From the NCBI GenBank assembly GCA_003972845.1, contig QOAV01000075.1:1-10981 (forward strand): a stretch of 10,981 nt of DNA. The letters run 5' to 3'. Of the stretch, positions 1-5,366 are shown one piece after another (within the stretch, counting starts at the first letter, position 1; each line of letters opens with the position of its first letter). Made by a program: the position numbers and the translations under genes. The notes beneath the pieces are model-generated. The model did no database searches, was not told the origin of the DNA, and saw only the letters and a program-made list of their open reading frames with translations. The stretch comes from Gammaproteobacteria bacterium (lineage in GTDB: Bacteria; Pseudomonadota; Gammaproteobacteria; QOAV01).

Positions 1-5
1 GCCTC

Positions 6-30
6 GGGCTGCCATGCAGCCCCTGTTTTG
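6..30 (+). terminator. Possible intrinsic terminator of a gene left of the window
   Basis: Positions 6-12 (GGGCTGC) and 16-22 (GCAGCCC) are perfect complements around a 3-base loop, giving a 7-bp GC-rich stem. The bases that follow end in TTTT (26-29). This fits the tail of an upstream plus-strand gene that ends outside the window. The T run is short and interrupted, so this is tentative. Confidence 0.35.
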
Positions 31-71
31 AACGCCAATGCCCGCTGGGGCATCTGGACTGCCTGAACAAA

Positions 72-86
72 CTGTTGCCGCAACAG
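72..86. promoter_or_regulatory. 15-bp palindrome upstream of galE, possible operator
   Basis: CTGTTGC (72-78) and GCAACAG (80-86) are exact complements around a single central base. One central base cannot form an RNA hairpin loop without opening pairs, so the symmetry looks more like a site for a dimeric DNA-binding protein. It lies 48 bases before the GTG start of galE. No regulator is identifiable and chance is possible. Confidence 0.25.
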
Positions 87-133
87 GTCGTCGCGGCTCT
101 GGACAAAGAACCTTCAAACAAGGAACATCAACC

Positions 134-1144
134 GTGAACAAAAACGTACTCGTCACCGGCGGCGCCGGTTATATCGGATCCCATACTTCCCGCCAGCTCA
201 TCGACGCCGGCTATAACGTAACCGTGCTGGACAATCTTTACTCGGGACACCGCTGGGCCATCCCGGATTCCGCCACCTTCGTCGAAGGCGACATACGCGA
301 TCATGATCTGGTAAAAAACACCCTGGCGGAGCGGAACATTGGCTCGGTGGTCAATTTCGCCGGTTATATCGTGGTGCCCGAATCAGTGGAAAACCCCATC
401 GAGTACTATTACAACAACACGGTGGGCGCTCACAACGTCATGCGCTGTTGCGAAGAAACCGGCGTGGACAAGTTCCTGTTCTCGTCGTCCGCGGCCGTTT
501 ACGGCATACCGGAAGAACTGCCGGCGGCGGAAACCTCACCGGTGGCGCCCATCAACCCCTACGGCATGTCGAAACTGATGACCGAATACATGCTCAGCGA
601 CCTGGGCGCCACCGGCCGCATGAATTATATCGCCCTGCGCTATTTCAACGTGGCTGGCGCCAGTCTGGACGGAAAACTGGGCCAGTCCACTCCGGAGGCC
701 ACCCATCTGATCAAGGTCGCCTGCGAAGTGGCCACCGGCAAACGCGATGCCATTACGGTGTTCGGCGACGACTACCCGACGCCCGACGGCAGCTGTATCC
801 GCGACTATATCCATGTGGAAGACCTGGCCCGCGCCCATGTGCTGGGGCTGGATTATCTGATGAACGGCGGCAAATCACAGGTGCTCAACTGCGGCTATGG
901 GCATGGCTATTCCGTGAAGGAAGTACTCGACACTTTCCAGCAGGCCAATGCCATCGAAATCAATATCAAGCAGGGGCCACGGCGGGCAGGCGATCCACCG
1001 GAGCTGATTGCCAACGCCGACAAAATCCGCGATGTGCTGCAATGGCATCCACAACACAATGACCTCGGTCTGATTTGCAAAACAGCGCTGGAGTGGGAGA
1101 AAAAATATCTCGCAATGAACTCGAAGAAAGCCCAAACAATTTGA
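134..1144 (+). CDS. galE: UDP-glucose 4-epimerase (GalE type)
   Basis: The protein (336 aa) should interconvert UDP-glucose and UDP-galactose with bound NAD+ in the cytoplasm, supplying galactose for surface polysaccharides or the Leloir pathway. It has the Rossmann motif GGAGYIGS at residues 9-16, the serine cluster SSSAAVYG near 117-124, and the catalytic pair Y143 and K147 in YGMSK. The family signature NPYGMSK and the C-terminal FNVAGA...GQSTPE stretch are also present, and length matches the family's usual 330-340 aa. The frame is open from 38, but the family N-terminus (M/V-NKNVLVTGG) begins at GTG 134, which has AAGGA at 120-124 nine bases upstream, so GTG 134 is preferred. The variant NFAGYIVVPESV, rather than the E. 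coli HFAGLKAVGESV, suggests the ExoB-like branch; activity on UDP-GlcNAc cannot be excluded. No partner gene is visible on either side. Confidence 0.93.
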   Translation: MNKNVLVTGGAGYIGSHTSRQLIDAGYNVTVLDNLYSGHRWAIPDSATFVEGDIRDHDLVKNTLAERNIGSVVNFAGYIVVPESVENPIEYYYNNTVGAHNVMRCCEETGVDKFLFSSSAAVYGIPEELPAAETSPVAPINPYGMSKLMTEYMLSDLGATGRMNYIALRYFNVAGASLDGKLGQSTPEATHLIKVACEVATGKRDAITVFGDDYPTPDGSCIRDYIHVEDLARAHVLGLDYLMNGGKSQVLNCGYGHGYSVKEVLDTFQQANAIEINIKQGPRRAGDPPELIANADKIRDVLQWHPQHNDLGLICKTALEWEKKYLAMNSKKAQTI

Positions 1145-1243
1145 CCAATTAACAGTCAATAGCTCATGTGCTTTATCAGTTAAACAACGAAGCCGATTGA
1201 TAACAATGGCATTTGAAAACGACAGCCAGTCACTCTCAACCCA

Positions 1244-1271
1244 TTGATTTATAAGGGGTTTATGTGATACC
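1244..1271 (+). promoter_or_regulatory. Candidate promoter of the 114-aa membrane protein
   Basis: TTGATT (1244-1249) is followed after 16 bases by GATACC (1266-1271), preceded by TGT, an extended -10 arrangement. The -10 is part of ATACCATC (1267-1274), a word repeated at the -10 of the next gene's promoter. The predicted start of transcription is about 20 bases before ATG 1301. Confidence 0.4.
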
Positions 1272-1300
1272 ATCGGGGCGTTGATAGCAAGGAAAAAATA

Positions 1301-1645
1301 ATGGGCGTGTTCGGCAAGTTGCCCGGTTCGAGAAAGACCGACTGGAAAGTTGATCGCGTCGTTATATCTGCGGACCCGGCGGAAAAAGCGATTCAGGGTT
1401 ATGTTTCCCCGAAATCGCATATCCACTTCCCGATCTCTGCCCGCGTTTTTTTCATGGCCTTTTTTGCTTTGCCGTTTGCGTTCTGGATTTTTTCCCAGGT
1501 AACCGACAGCCTGAGGCATTCTGCCTCCCGGTCTGCCTCGGCCTCACGATATACGGTCATTTCCCACGTGCCCAGTAAAACCGAACTGGCGGAAACTCAC
1601 CGCGACATCCCCGATTTTGTCAGCATACCGAATTCCGATATCTAA
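1301..1645 (+). CDS. Unrecognised small single-pass membrane protein (114 aa)
   Basis: I do not recognise a family. The start ATG 1301 is supported by AAGGA at 1289-1293 with a 7-base gap and by a promoter-like sequence at 1244-1271. The first 48 residues are charged (RKTDWKVDR). One hydrophobic helix follows at about residues 49-67, rich in phenylalanine. Then comes a serine/arginine-rich linker (about 69-83) and a polar tail with HVPSKTELAET at 89-99. Basic residues before the helix suggest the N-terminus is cytoplasmic and the tail periplasmic. The tail motif resembles HMPRRSELMRT in the next gene, and both lie about 40 residues after the start of the membrane helix, so the two may be diverged duplicates. 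It sits alone between galE and the second small protein, in a stretch more AT-rich than its surroundings. Function is unknown. Confidence 0.6.
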   Translation: MGVFGKLPGSRKTDWKVDRVVISADPAEKAIQGYVSPKSHIHFPISARVFFMAFFALPFAFWIFSQVTDSLRHSASRSASASRYTVISHVPSKTELAETHRDIPDFVSIPNSDI

Positions 1646-1701
1646 CCCCCCCTCTGCTTCGCCCTGTTCAACTGACATGCCCCTTTACCTTGGCCGCACT
1701 A

Positions 1702-1742
1702 ATGGTATCGGTTGACAATACGCAATAATTGGCCTATACCAT
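1702..1742. repeat. Inverted repeat framing the promoter of the 163-aa protein
   Basis: ATGGTATCGG (1702-1711) and CCTATACCAT (1733-1742) are complementary at nine of ten positions. The left arm ends one base before the -35 hexamer and the right arm contains the -10 hexamer. This is the layout of an operator where a dimeric repressor would cover the promoter. The same half-site word, ATACCAT, is at 1267-1273 in the promoter of the preceding gene. Confidence 0.4.
1712..1740 (+). promoter_or_regulatory. Sigma-70-like promoter of the 163-aa membrane protein
   Basis: TTGACA (1712-1717) is a perfect -35. After an optimal 17-base spacer comes TATACC (1735-1740), four of six matches to TATAAT. The predicted start of transcription is near 1747, about 35 bases before ATG 1781. 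This rules against the TTG at 1712 as a translation start, since it would lie in the -35 box. Confidence 0.6.
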
Positions 1743-1780
1743 CAAAACAACTACTTGACGCGGTTTATAAAAGTAATTTC

Positions 1781-2272
1781 ATGGCAAGGGCGCTATCCAG
1801 AAAGAAATCCGGCAAACGACCGCTCCGCGGCTCCAACCTGCTCGCTGTCGCCCTGATTGCCGCCGGAGCCTCTCTGTTTGTGGATGGCCTGATCAAAATC
1901 TGGTCGGGTCACACAGAACCCGCCATCCAGCCCCTTGCCGCCGGCGACCGGCCTGTCTGGTTACCGCACATGCCGAGACGATCTGAATTGATGAGGACAG
2001 GCTCAACAGAAAGCGAAGATGACCGCTTCAAGCCCTATGTTGCGCCAACCGCAATCGCGCCGGCTTTCCAGCCCGCCATCAGCATCAATGAGTCAATGGC
2101 TTTCCACCAGGCAGAAACAAGCCGTCAACGGCAAGTGGCCGGCTGGACTGATAGCCGGCGCGCCTCGACCCGGCATGTGGACACTGTGTCCCGCGCCATC
2201 ACCTCTGATGTATGGAACATCAAAGGCTTTCCTGAAGCCCTGATCCGGGTGCAGCGCTACAGTTCGAACTAG
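1781..2272 (+). CDS. Unrecognised single-pass membrane protein (163 aa)
   Basis: No family is recognised. The N-terminus is strongly basic (RKKSGKRPLRG, about residues 7-17). One hydrophobic helix follows at about 20-40, then a proline- and alanine-rich stretch (PAIQPLAAGDRPVW, about 47-60), the motif HMPRRSELMRT at 63-73, and an acidic patch TESEDD. The remaining 80 residues are polar with tryptophans at about 122 and 145. The basic end before the helix predicts N-terminus inside, tail in the periplasm. The frame is open from 1712, but the promoter sequence there makes ATG 1781 the better start. No clear Shine-Dalgarno sequence precedes it. The gene ends 25 bases before the stop of the convergent thermonuclease gene. 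It may be a diverged relative of the 114-aa protein just upstream, judged by the shared post-helix motif and promoter word. Confidence 0.55.
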   Translation: MARALSRKKSGKRPLRGSNLLAVALIAAGASLFVDGLIKIWSGHTEPAIQPLAAGDRPVWLPHMPRRSELMRTGSTESEDDRFKPYVAPTAIAPAFQPAISINESMAFHQAETSRQRQVAGWTDSRRASTRHVDTVSRAITSDVWNIKGFPEALIRVQRYSSN

Positions 2273-2297
2273 CAGCCCGCTCCAACGCAGACCAACC

Positions 2298-3050
2298 CTA
2301 AAGAATCTGCATCATCACCGGATGCCTGACCGGCAAGGTGTAACCATAGCGGTTCTTGCCGATCCAGCCCCGTACTTCAATGGTTTTTCCGCGTAATCGA
2401 TCCGGATTGCCGCGCCAGTGTTCCCTCCACAGGGACTGCGGAATCCTGACGCCAAAGCTGTCACCCAGCTTGAGATAGATATTCTTTTTGGCGCGGATCA
2501 CCCGGGTAATTTCTCCCTTGACCAGACGAAAGCGACCCTTGTCCCTGGCGCTCAGGGATTTCGGGTCCTTGAACAAATGATCGGCCCTGGCCCACAGCCC
2601 CCTGCCCTCATCGCGGGCTGTGTTTTCGGCGGCCAGATATTCATCGGCGCGGCGGATGTCCGGTGGTACGGCAATAACAAAGGCCAGCCCCTGTTCCAGC
2701 AGTTTCTTCTGCACATCCGCGCCATCGGGCAAAAACAGATAGGCCAGGCGCCGCTTGTAGCGGTCAAGACGCTCGACACCCGGCTCCAGGCGAACCTTGC
2801 GGTCCTCGACCAGGCCGGCCAGGGCATCCGTGGCCTGCCGCGCATAAGCTTCCGCAACATGCTGGCCGTGGCGCAGCTCCGGCGCATTGATGCCGATCAG
2901 GCGCACCAGATCGCCATTGTCCAGGCGCACGGTATCGCCATCGACTACCCGCTCAACATAGACATTTTCCTGCGGCCCGGACGATACCGCGCAGGATGTC
3001 AGGCAGAAAAAAAGGGCGAACCCGAGGGTCGCCCTTGCCGTATCTTTCAT
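2298..3050 (-). CDS. Thermonuclease family lipoprotein (SNase-like)
   Basis: This 250-aa protein is a predicted calcium-dependent phosphodiesterase cutting DNA or RNA. Residues 1-20 are a lipoprotein signal peptide with lipobox LTSC and lipidated C20, so it should be anchored in the envelope. The nuclease domain covers about 30-155: DGDTV with D39, R50 eight residues before E58 in NAPE, and R100 in DRYKRRLAY align with staphylococcal nuclease D21, R35, E43 and R87. The second calcium ligand (D40 in S. aureus) is asparagine here (N55). A second part, about 172-250, with alternating strands and WREHWRGNPDRLRGKTIEVRGW, looks like an added OB-fold-type domain. It lies 45 bases after rpmE in the same direction, so it is probably cotranscribed. 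The frame starts at ATG 3050 with only a weak GAG-type ribosome site. Confidence 0.85.
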   Translation of the reverse strand: MKDTARATLGFALFFCLTSCAVSSGPQENVYVERVVDGDTVRLDNGDLVRLIGINAPELRHGQHVAEAYARQATDALAGLVEDRKVRLEPGVERLDRYKRRLAYLFLPDGADVQKKLLEQGLAFVIAVPPDIRRADEYLAAENTARDEGRGLWARADHLFKDPKSLSARDKGRFRLVKGEITRVIRAKKNIYLKLGDSFGVRIPQSLWREHWRGNPDRLRGKTIEVRGWIGKNRYGYTLPVRHPVMMQIL

Positions 3051-3095
3051 GCTGTTTTTTCTCAGCGGAGCTTGCGCCGCAGCCGGAACATGCGG

Positions 3096-3299
3096 TTACT
3101 TGCGGCCATATTTCTCGCGGAATTTGCTCAGGCGACCGCCGGTGTCCATCAGCTTCTGCTTGCCGGTATAGAACGGGTGGCATTCGGAGCAGACTTCCAC
3201 TCGCAGATCCTTGCACAAGGTGGAGCGCGTCTGAAACGTGTTGCCACAGGCGCAGGTCACGGTAATTTCTTCGTATTTTGGATGAATGTCAGCTTTCAT
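3096..3299 (-). CDS. rpmE: 50S ribosomal protein L31, zinc-binding form
   Basis: The 67-aa protein belongs to the large ribosomal subunit and bridges to the small subunit near the central protuberance. It is recognised by MKADIHPKY at the start, HPFYTG near 41-46 and a basic end. The four cysteines C16, C18, C37 and C40 (CxC and CxxC) make it the zinc-containing C+ type rather than the zinc-independent YkgM type. The open frame extends to 3392, but the family N-terminus fixes ATG at 3299. It lies 97 bases after the stop of rho and 45 bases before the thermonuclease start, all on the minus strand. A possible promoter of its own lies at 3366-3392. Confidence 0.95.
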   Translation of the reverse strand: MKADIHPKYEEITVTCACGNTFQTRSTLCKDLRVEVCSECHPFYTGKQKLMDTGGRLSKFREKYGRK

Positions 3300-3365
3300 T
3301 TCAGGTTGTCCGGTGCCGTTGTTCAGGTTTCTGCCCGCCGCGCCAGCGCGCGAAGGGGCGCGTAT

Positions 3366-3392
3366 GCTATACCAAGCCCTGCCGGGCTGCAA
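3366..3392 (-). promoter_or_regulatory. Possible promoter of rpmE
   Basis: On the minus strand TATAGC (plus-strand 3366-3371) is preceded by TGG, an extended -10. TTGCAG (plus-strand 3387-3392) lies 15 bases further upstream as a short-spaced -35. Transcription would begin near 3360, giving rpmE a leader of about 60 bases. L31 genes are known to be autoregulated through their leaders in E. coli; whether that applies here is not visible. Confidence 0.3.
3375..3388 (-). terminator. Short hairpin just after rho
   Basis: AGCCC and GGGCT pair around a 4-base loop, starting 9 bases after the rho stop on the minus strand. There is no T run after it, so it is at most a weak or Rho-assisted stop; read-through into rpmE is likely. 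It overlaps the candidate rpmE promoter. Confidence 0.2.
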
Positions 3393-3396
3393 GCGG

Positions 3397-4653
3397 CTAT
3401 TGCTTCATGGAGCCGAAAAATTCGGCATTGGTTTTGGTCTGCTTGAGCTTGTCCAGCAGAAACTCGATGGCCTTGGTGTCACTGTCGTCATGCAGCAGTT
3501 TGCGCAGCATCCACAGTTTCTGTAATTCTTCCGGGTCAGTGAGCAATTCTTCACGCCGCGTGCCGGACTTGTTGAGAATGATGGCCGGAAAAACACGCTT
3601 CTCCGCTATCTTGCGGTCCAGATGAATCTCGCTGTTGCCGGTACCCTTGAATTCTTCGTAGATCACGTCATCCATCTTGGATCCGGTCTCGATCAGCGCG
3701 GTAGCCAGTATGGTCAGGCTGCCACCCTCCTCCAGATTACGCGCCGCGCCAAAAAAGCGCTTGGGTTTCTGCAGCGCGCTGGCGTCCACGCCGCCGGTAA
3801 GCACCCGGCCCGATGAAGGCTGCACCGTGTTGTAGGCGCGCGCCAGACGGGTGATGGAATCCAGCAGGATGACCACGTCTTTCTTGTGCTCTACCAGGCG
3901 TTTGGCTTTTTCGATGACCATGTCGGCCACCTGCACATGACGCGAAGCCGGTTCGTCGAAGGTCGATGAAATCACCTCGCCACGCACCGAGCGTGTCATT
4001 TCGGTGACTTCCTCCGGGCGCTCATCGATGAGTAGCACCATCAGTTCAACATCGGGATGATTGGCCTTGATGGAGTGCGCAATCTGCTGCAGCATCACTG
4101 TCTTGCCGCTTTTCGGCGAGGACACGATGAGGCCGCGCTGGCCCTTGCCGATGGGCGCAATAAGGTCGATGATGCGGCCGGTCAGGTCTTCCGTGGAGCC
4201 ATCGCCCCGCTCCAGAGTGAAACGCTCGGTGGGGTGCAGCGGCGTCAGGTTTTCGAACAGTATCTTGTTTTTGGCTTCGTCCGGCGGCAGGTCGTTGATG
4301 GTTTCCACCCGCAACAGGGCGAAATAGCGCTCGCTGTCCTTGGGCGGACGAATGCGGCCGTTGACCGTATCGCCGGTGCGCAGATTGAAGCGCCGGATCT
4401 GGCTGGGCGACACATAAATGTCATCCGGCCCGGCCAGATAAGAGGCGTCTGCGGAACGCAGAAAACCAAAACCGTCCTGCAGTATTTCCACAACGCCGCC
4501 ACCGGTGATGTCTTCACCTTTTTTCGCCAGCGCCTTGAGGATGGAAAAGATCATGTCCTGCTTGCGCAGGCGGCCAGTATTTTCGAGTTTTAATGACTTG
4601 GCAAGCTCAGCGACTTCGGTCGCAGGCATGCTTTTTAATTCGGTCAGATTCAT
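3397..4653 (-). CDS. rho: Transcription termination factor Rho
   Basis: This 418-aa protein is the hexameric RNA-dependent ATPase that ends transcription at rut sites. Length matches E. coli Rho (419 aa) with no visible gap. In order: N-terminal helical region (1-47), cold-shock-like RNA-binding domain with RNP1 motif GFGFLR at 61-66, Walker A SSPKSGKT ending K184-T185, Walker B VVILLD with D265, Q-loop [16 protein letters not shown] near 285-300, and R-loop ETGSKMDD with FKGTGN near 322-340. The bicyclomycin-contact positions known from E. coli (D210, E211, R212, S266, T323, K336, G337) are all present. There is no N-terminal insertion domain of the kind seen in some actinobacteria. It follows trxA after a 274-base leader and precedes rpmE. 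No convincing Shine-Dalgarno sequence is seen at ATG 4653. Confidence 0.98.
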   Translation of the reverse strand: MNLTELKSMPATEVAELAKSLKLENTGRLRKQDMIFSILKALAKKGEDITGGGVVEILQDGFGFLRSADASYLAGPDDIYVSPSQIRRFNLRTGDTVNGRIRPPKDSERYFALLRVETINDLPPDEAKNKILFENLTPLHPTERFTLERGDGSTEDLTGRIIDLIAPIGKGQRGLIVSSPKSGKTVMLQQIAHSIKANHPDVELMVLLIDERPEEVTEMTRSVRGEVISSTFDEPASRHVQVADMVIEKAKRLVEHKKDVVILLDSITRLARAYNTVQPSSGRVLTGGVDASALQKPKRFFGAARNLEEGGSLTILATALIETGSKMDDVIYEEFKGTGNSEIHLDRKIAEKRVFPAIILNKSGTRREELLTDPEELQKLWMLRKLLHDDSDTKAIEFLLDKLKQTKTNAEFFGSMKQ

Positions 4654-4927
4654 GAAGGTGTATTACCAGGAATTGCTCGCAGACAGGACGCCTGCAGAAG
4701 GTTTAACGGAAAAACGGGTTGGTTATTATCGTCGAGACCGGGCCGGGACCCGTAAAGCGCTCGTCAAATTGAAGATAGATTCGGCTGAAAGTAGCATTGC
4801 TTATGGTCAATGTCCAGAAAACAGGTAAATCAGTTGGTAATGGTGATATGTCCGCAAAATATCCGGATCGCCCGACCGTCGCGCACCGGCCAGAAAGCGG
4901 GCCGGGGCCGGTCAATTCAGCAGTCAG
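4654..4927 (-). promoter_or_regulatory. Long leader / intergenic region upstream of rho
   Basis: The stretch between trxA and rho holds no convincing gene. Read on the minus strand, the last 70 bases before the rho ATG are rich in pyrimidines and poor in G, resembling a rut-like region. E. coli rho has a leader of similar size that mediates Rho-dependent autoregulation, so the same is inferred here. A GATAAT near plus-strand 4725-4730 could be a -10 but has no good -35. The E. coli leader peptide gene rhoL has no evident counterpart; the only sizeable frame (4703-4915) has no family features. Confidence 0.45.
4885..4912 (-). terminator. GC-rich stem-loop after trxA
   Basis: On the minus strand ACCGGCC and GGCCGGT pair perfectly (plus-strand 4885-4891 and 4906-4912) across a 14-base loop. 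The stem begins about 15 bases after the trxA stop. No T run follows, so it may protect the trxA mRNA 3' end or assist Rho-dependent termination rather than act as an intrinsic terminator. Confidence 0.35.
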
Positions 4928-5254
4928 TCAGATGGAACCTTCGATGAACGCTTCCAGCTGGGACTTGTTCAGGGCGCCCACCTTGGTCGCCTCCACCTGG
5001 CCGTCCTTGAAGATCATCAGGGTCGGAATGCCTCGAATACCGTATTTCGGCGGCGTATCAGGATTCTCGTCGATATTCAGTTTCGCCACTTTCAGCTTGC
5101 CGCCATATTGCGAGGCCACTTCCTCGATCAACGGACCGATGGATTTGCAGGGACCGCACCATTCCGCCCAGTAATCCACCAGCACCGGTTCGGAACTGTT
5201 CAGCACTTCGTCTTCAAACGTATCATCGCTCAAACTGAGGATGTTTTCGCTCAT
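4928..5254 (-). CDS. trxA: Thioredoxin 1
   Basis: A 108-aa cytoplasmic disulfide reductase, kept reduced by thioredoxin reductase and NADPH. The active site WCGPC lies at residues 32-36, the cis-proline loop RGIPT has P77, and [18 protein letters not shown] is nearly the E. coli sequence; length matches (E. coli 109 aa). The frame is open to 5299, but the family N-terminus MSENI and a strong AGGAG (plus-strand 5261-5265, 6 bases before ATG) fix the start at 5254. It is divergent from rhlB, with 112 bases between the two ATGs, and precedes rho in the same direction, the order known in E. coli. All functional residues are present. Confidence 0.97.
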   Translation of the reverse strand: MSENILSLSDDTFEDEVLNSSEPVLVDYWAEWCGPCKSIGPLIEEVASQYGGKLKVAKLNIDENPDTPPKYGIRGIPTLMIFKDGQVEATKVGALNKSQLEAFIEGSI

Positions 5255-5292
5255 TACTTTCTCCTGACTCTGGAAAAGTGATCCTGCGCCCG

Positions 5293-5321
5293 ATTTCACT
5301 TGATAGCGCGCCAGATTGCAA
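5293..5321 (-). promoter_or_regulatory. Candidate trxA promoter
   Basis: On the minus strand TTGCAA (plus-strand 5316-5321) and TGAAAT (plus-strand 5293-5298) are separated by exactly 17 bases. The predicted transcript starts about 30 bases before the trxA ATG, leaving room for the AGGAG ribosome site. Confidence 0.4.
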
Positions 5322-5351
5322 GCACAGTATGTTTTTCATCCCCGTTGGGGC

Positions 5352-5357
5352 TATAAT
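5352..5357 (+). promoter_or_regulatory. Perfect TATAAT -10 immediately before rhlB
   Basis: TATAAT ends only 9 bases before the rhlB ATG at 5367. A normal start 6-8 bases after the -10 would give a transcript beginning at or within a few bases of the ATG. It is followed by a GC-rich discriminator (CCGCGCC), a feature of promoters sensitive to the stringent response. No good -35 is found 16-18 bases upstream, and a small CCCC-GTT-GGGG hairpin sequence lies at 5340-5350. Confidence 0.45.
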
Positions 5358-5366
5358 CCGCGCCCT

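Noticed and set aside
1148..1178. TTAAC and GTTAA arms just after galE as a terminator
   Set aside because: The stem is only five AT-rich pairs with a long loop and no T run.
875..1519. 214-codon minus-strand frame over the end of galE and the 114-aa gene
   Set aside because: It overlaps the conserved C-terminus of galE on the other strand and has no ribosome site or family features.
1712..1780. TTG 1712 as the start of the second small membrane protein
   Set aside because: This TTG is the first half of a perfect TTGACA -35 box with a well-spaced -10, so the region is promoter and ATG 1781 is preferred.
2418..3446. 342-codon open frame on the plus strand
   Set aside because: It runs antisense across the thermonuclease, rpmE and the end of rho, all of which have recognisable catalytic or binding residues.
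4703..4915. 70-codon frame in the rho leader as a rhoL-like leader gene
   Set aside because: It starts at a TTG without a ribosome site, is twice the length of E. coli RhoL, and shows no likeness or domain.
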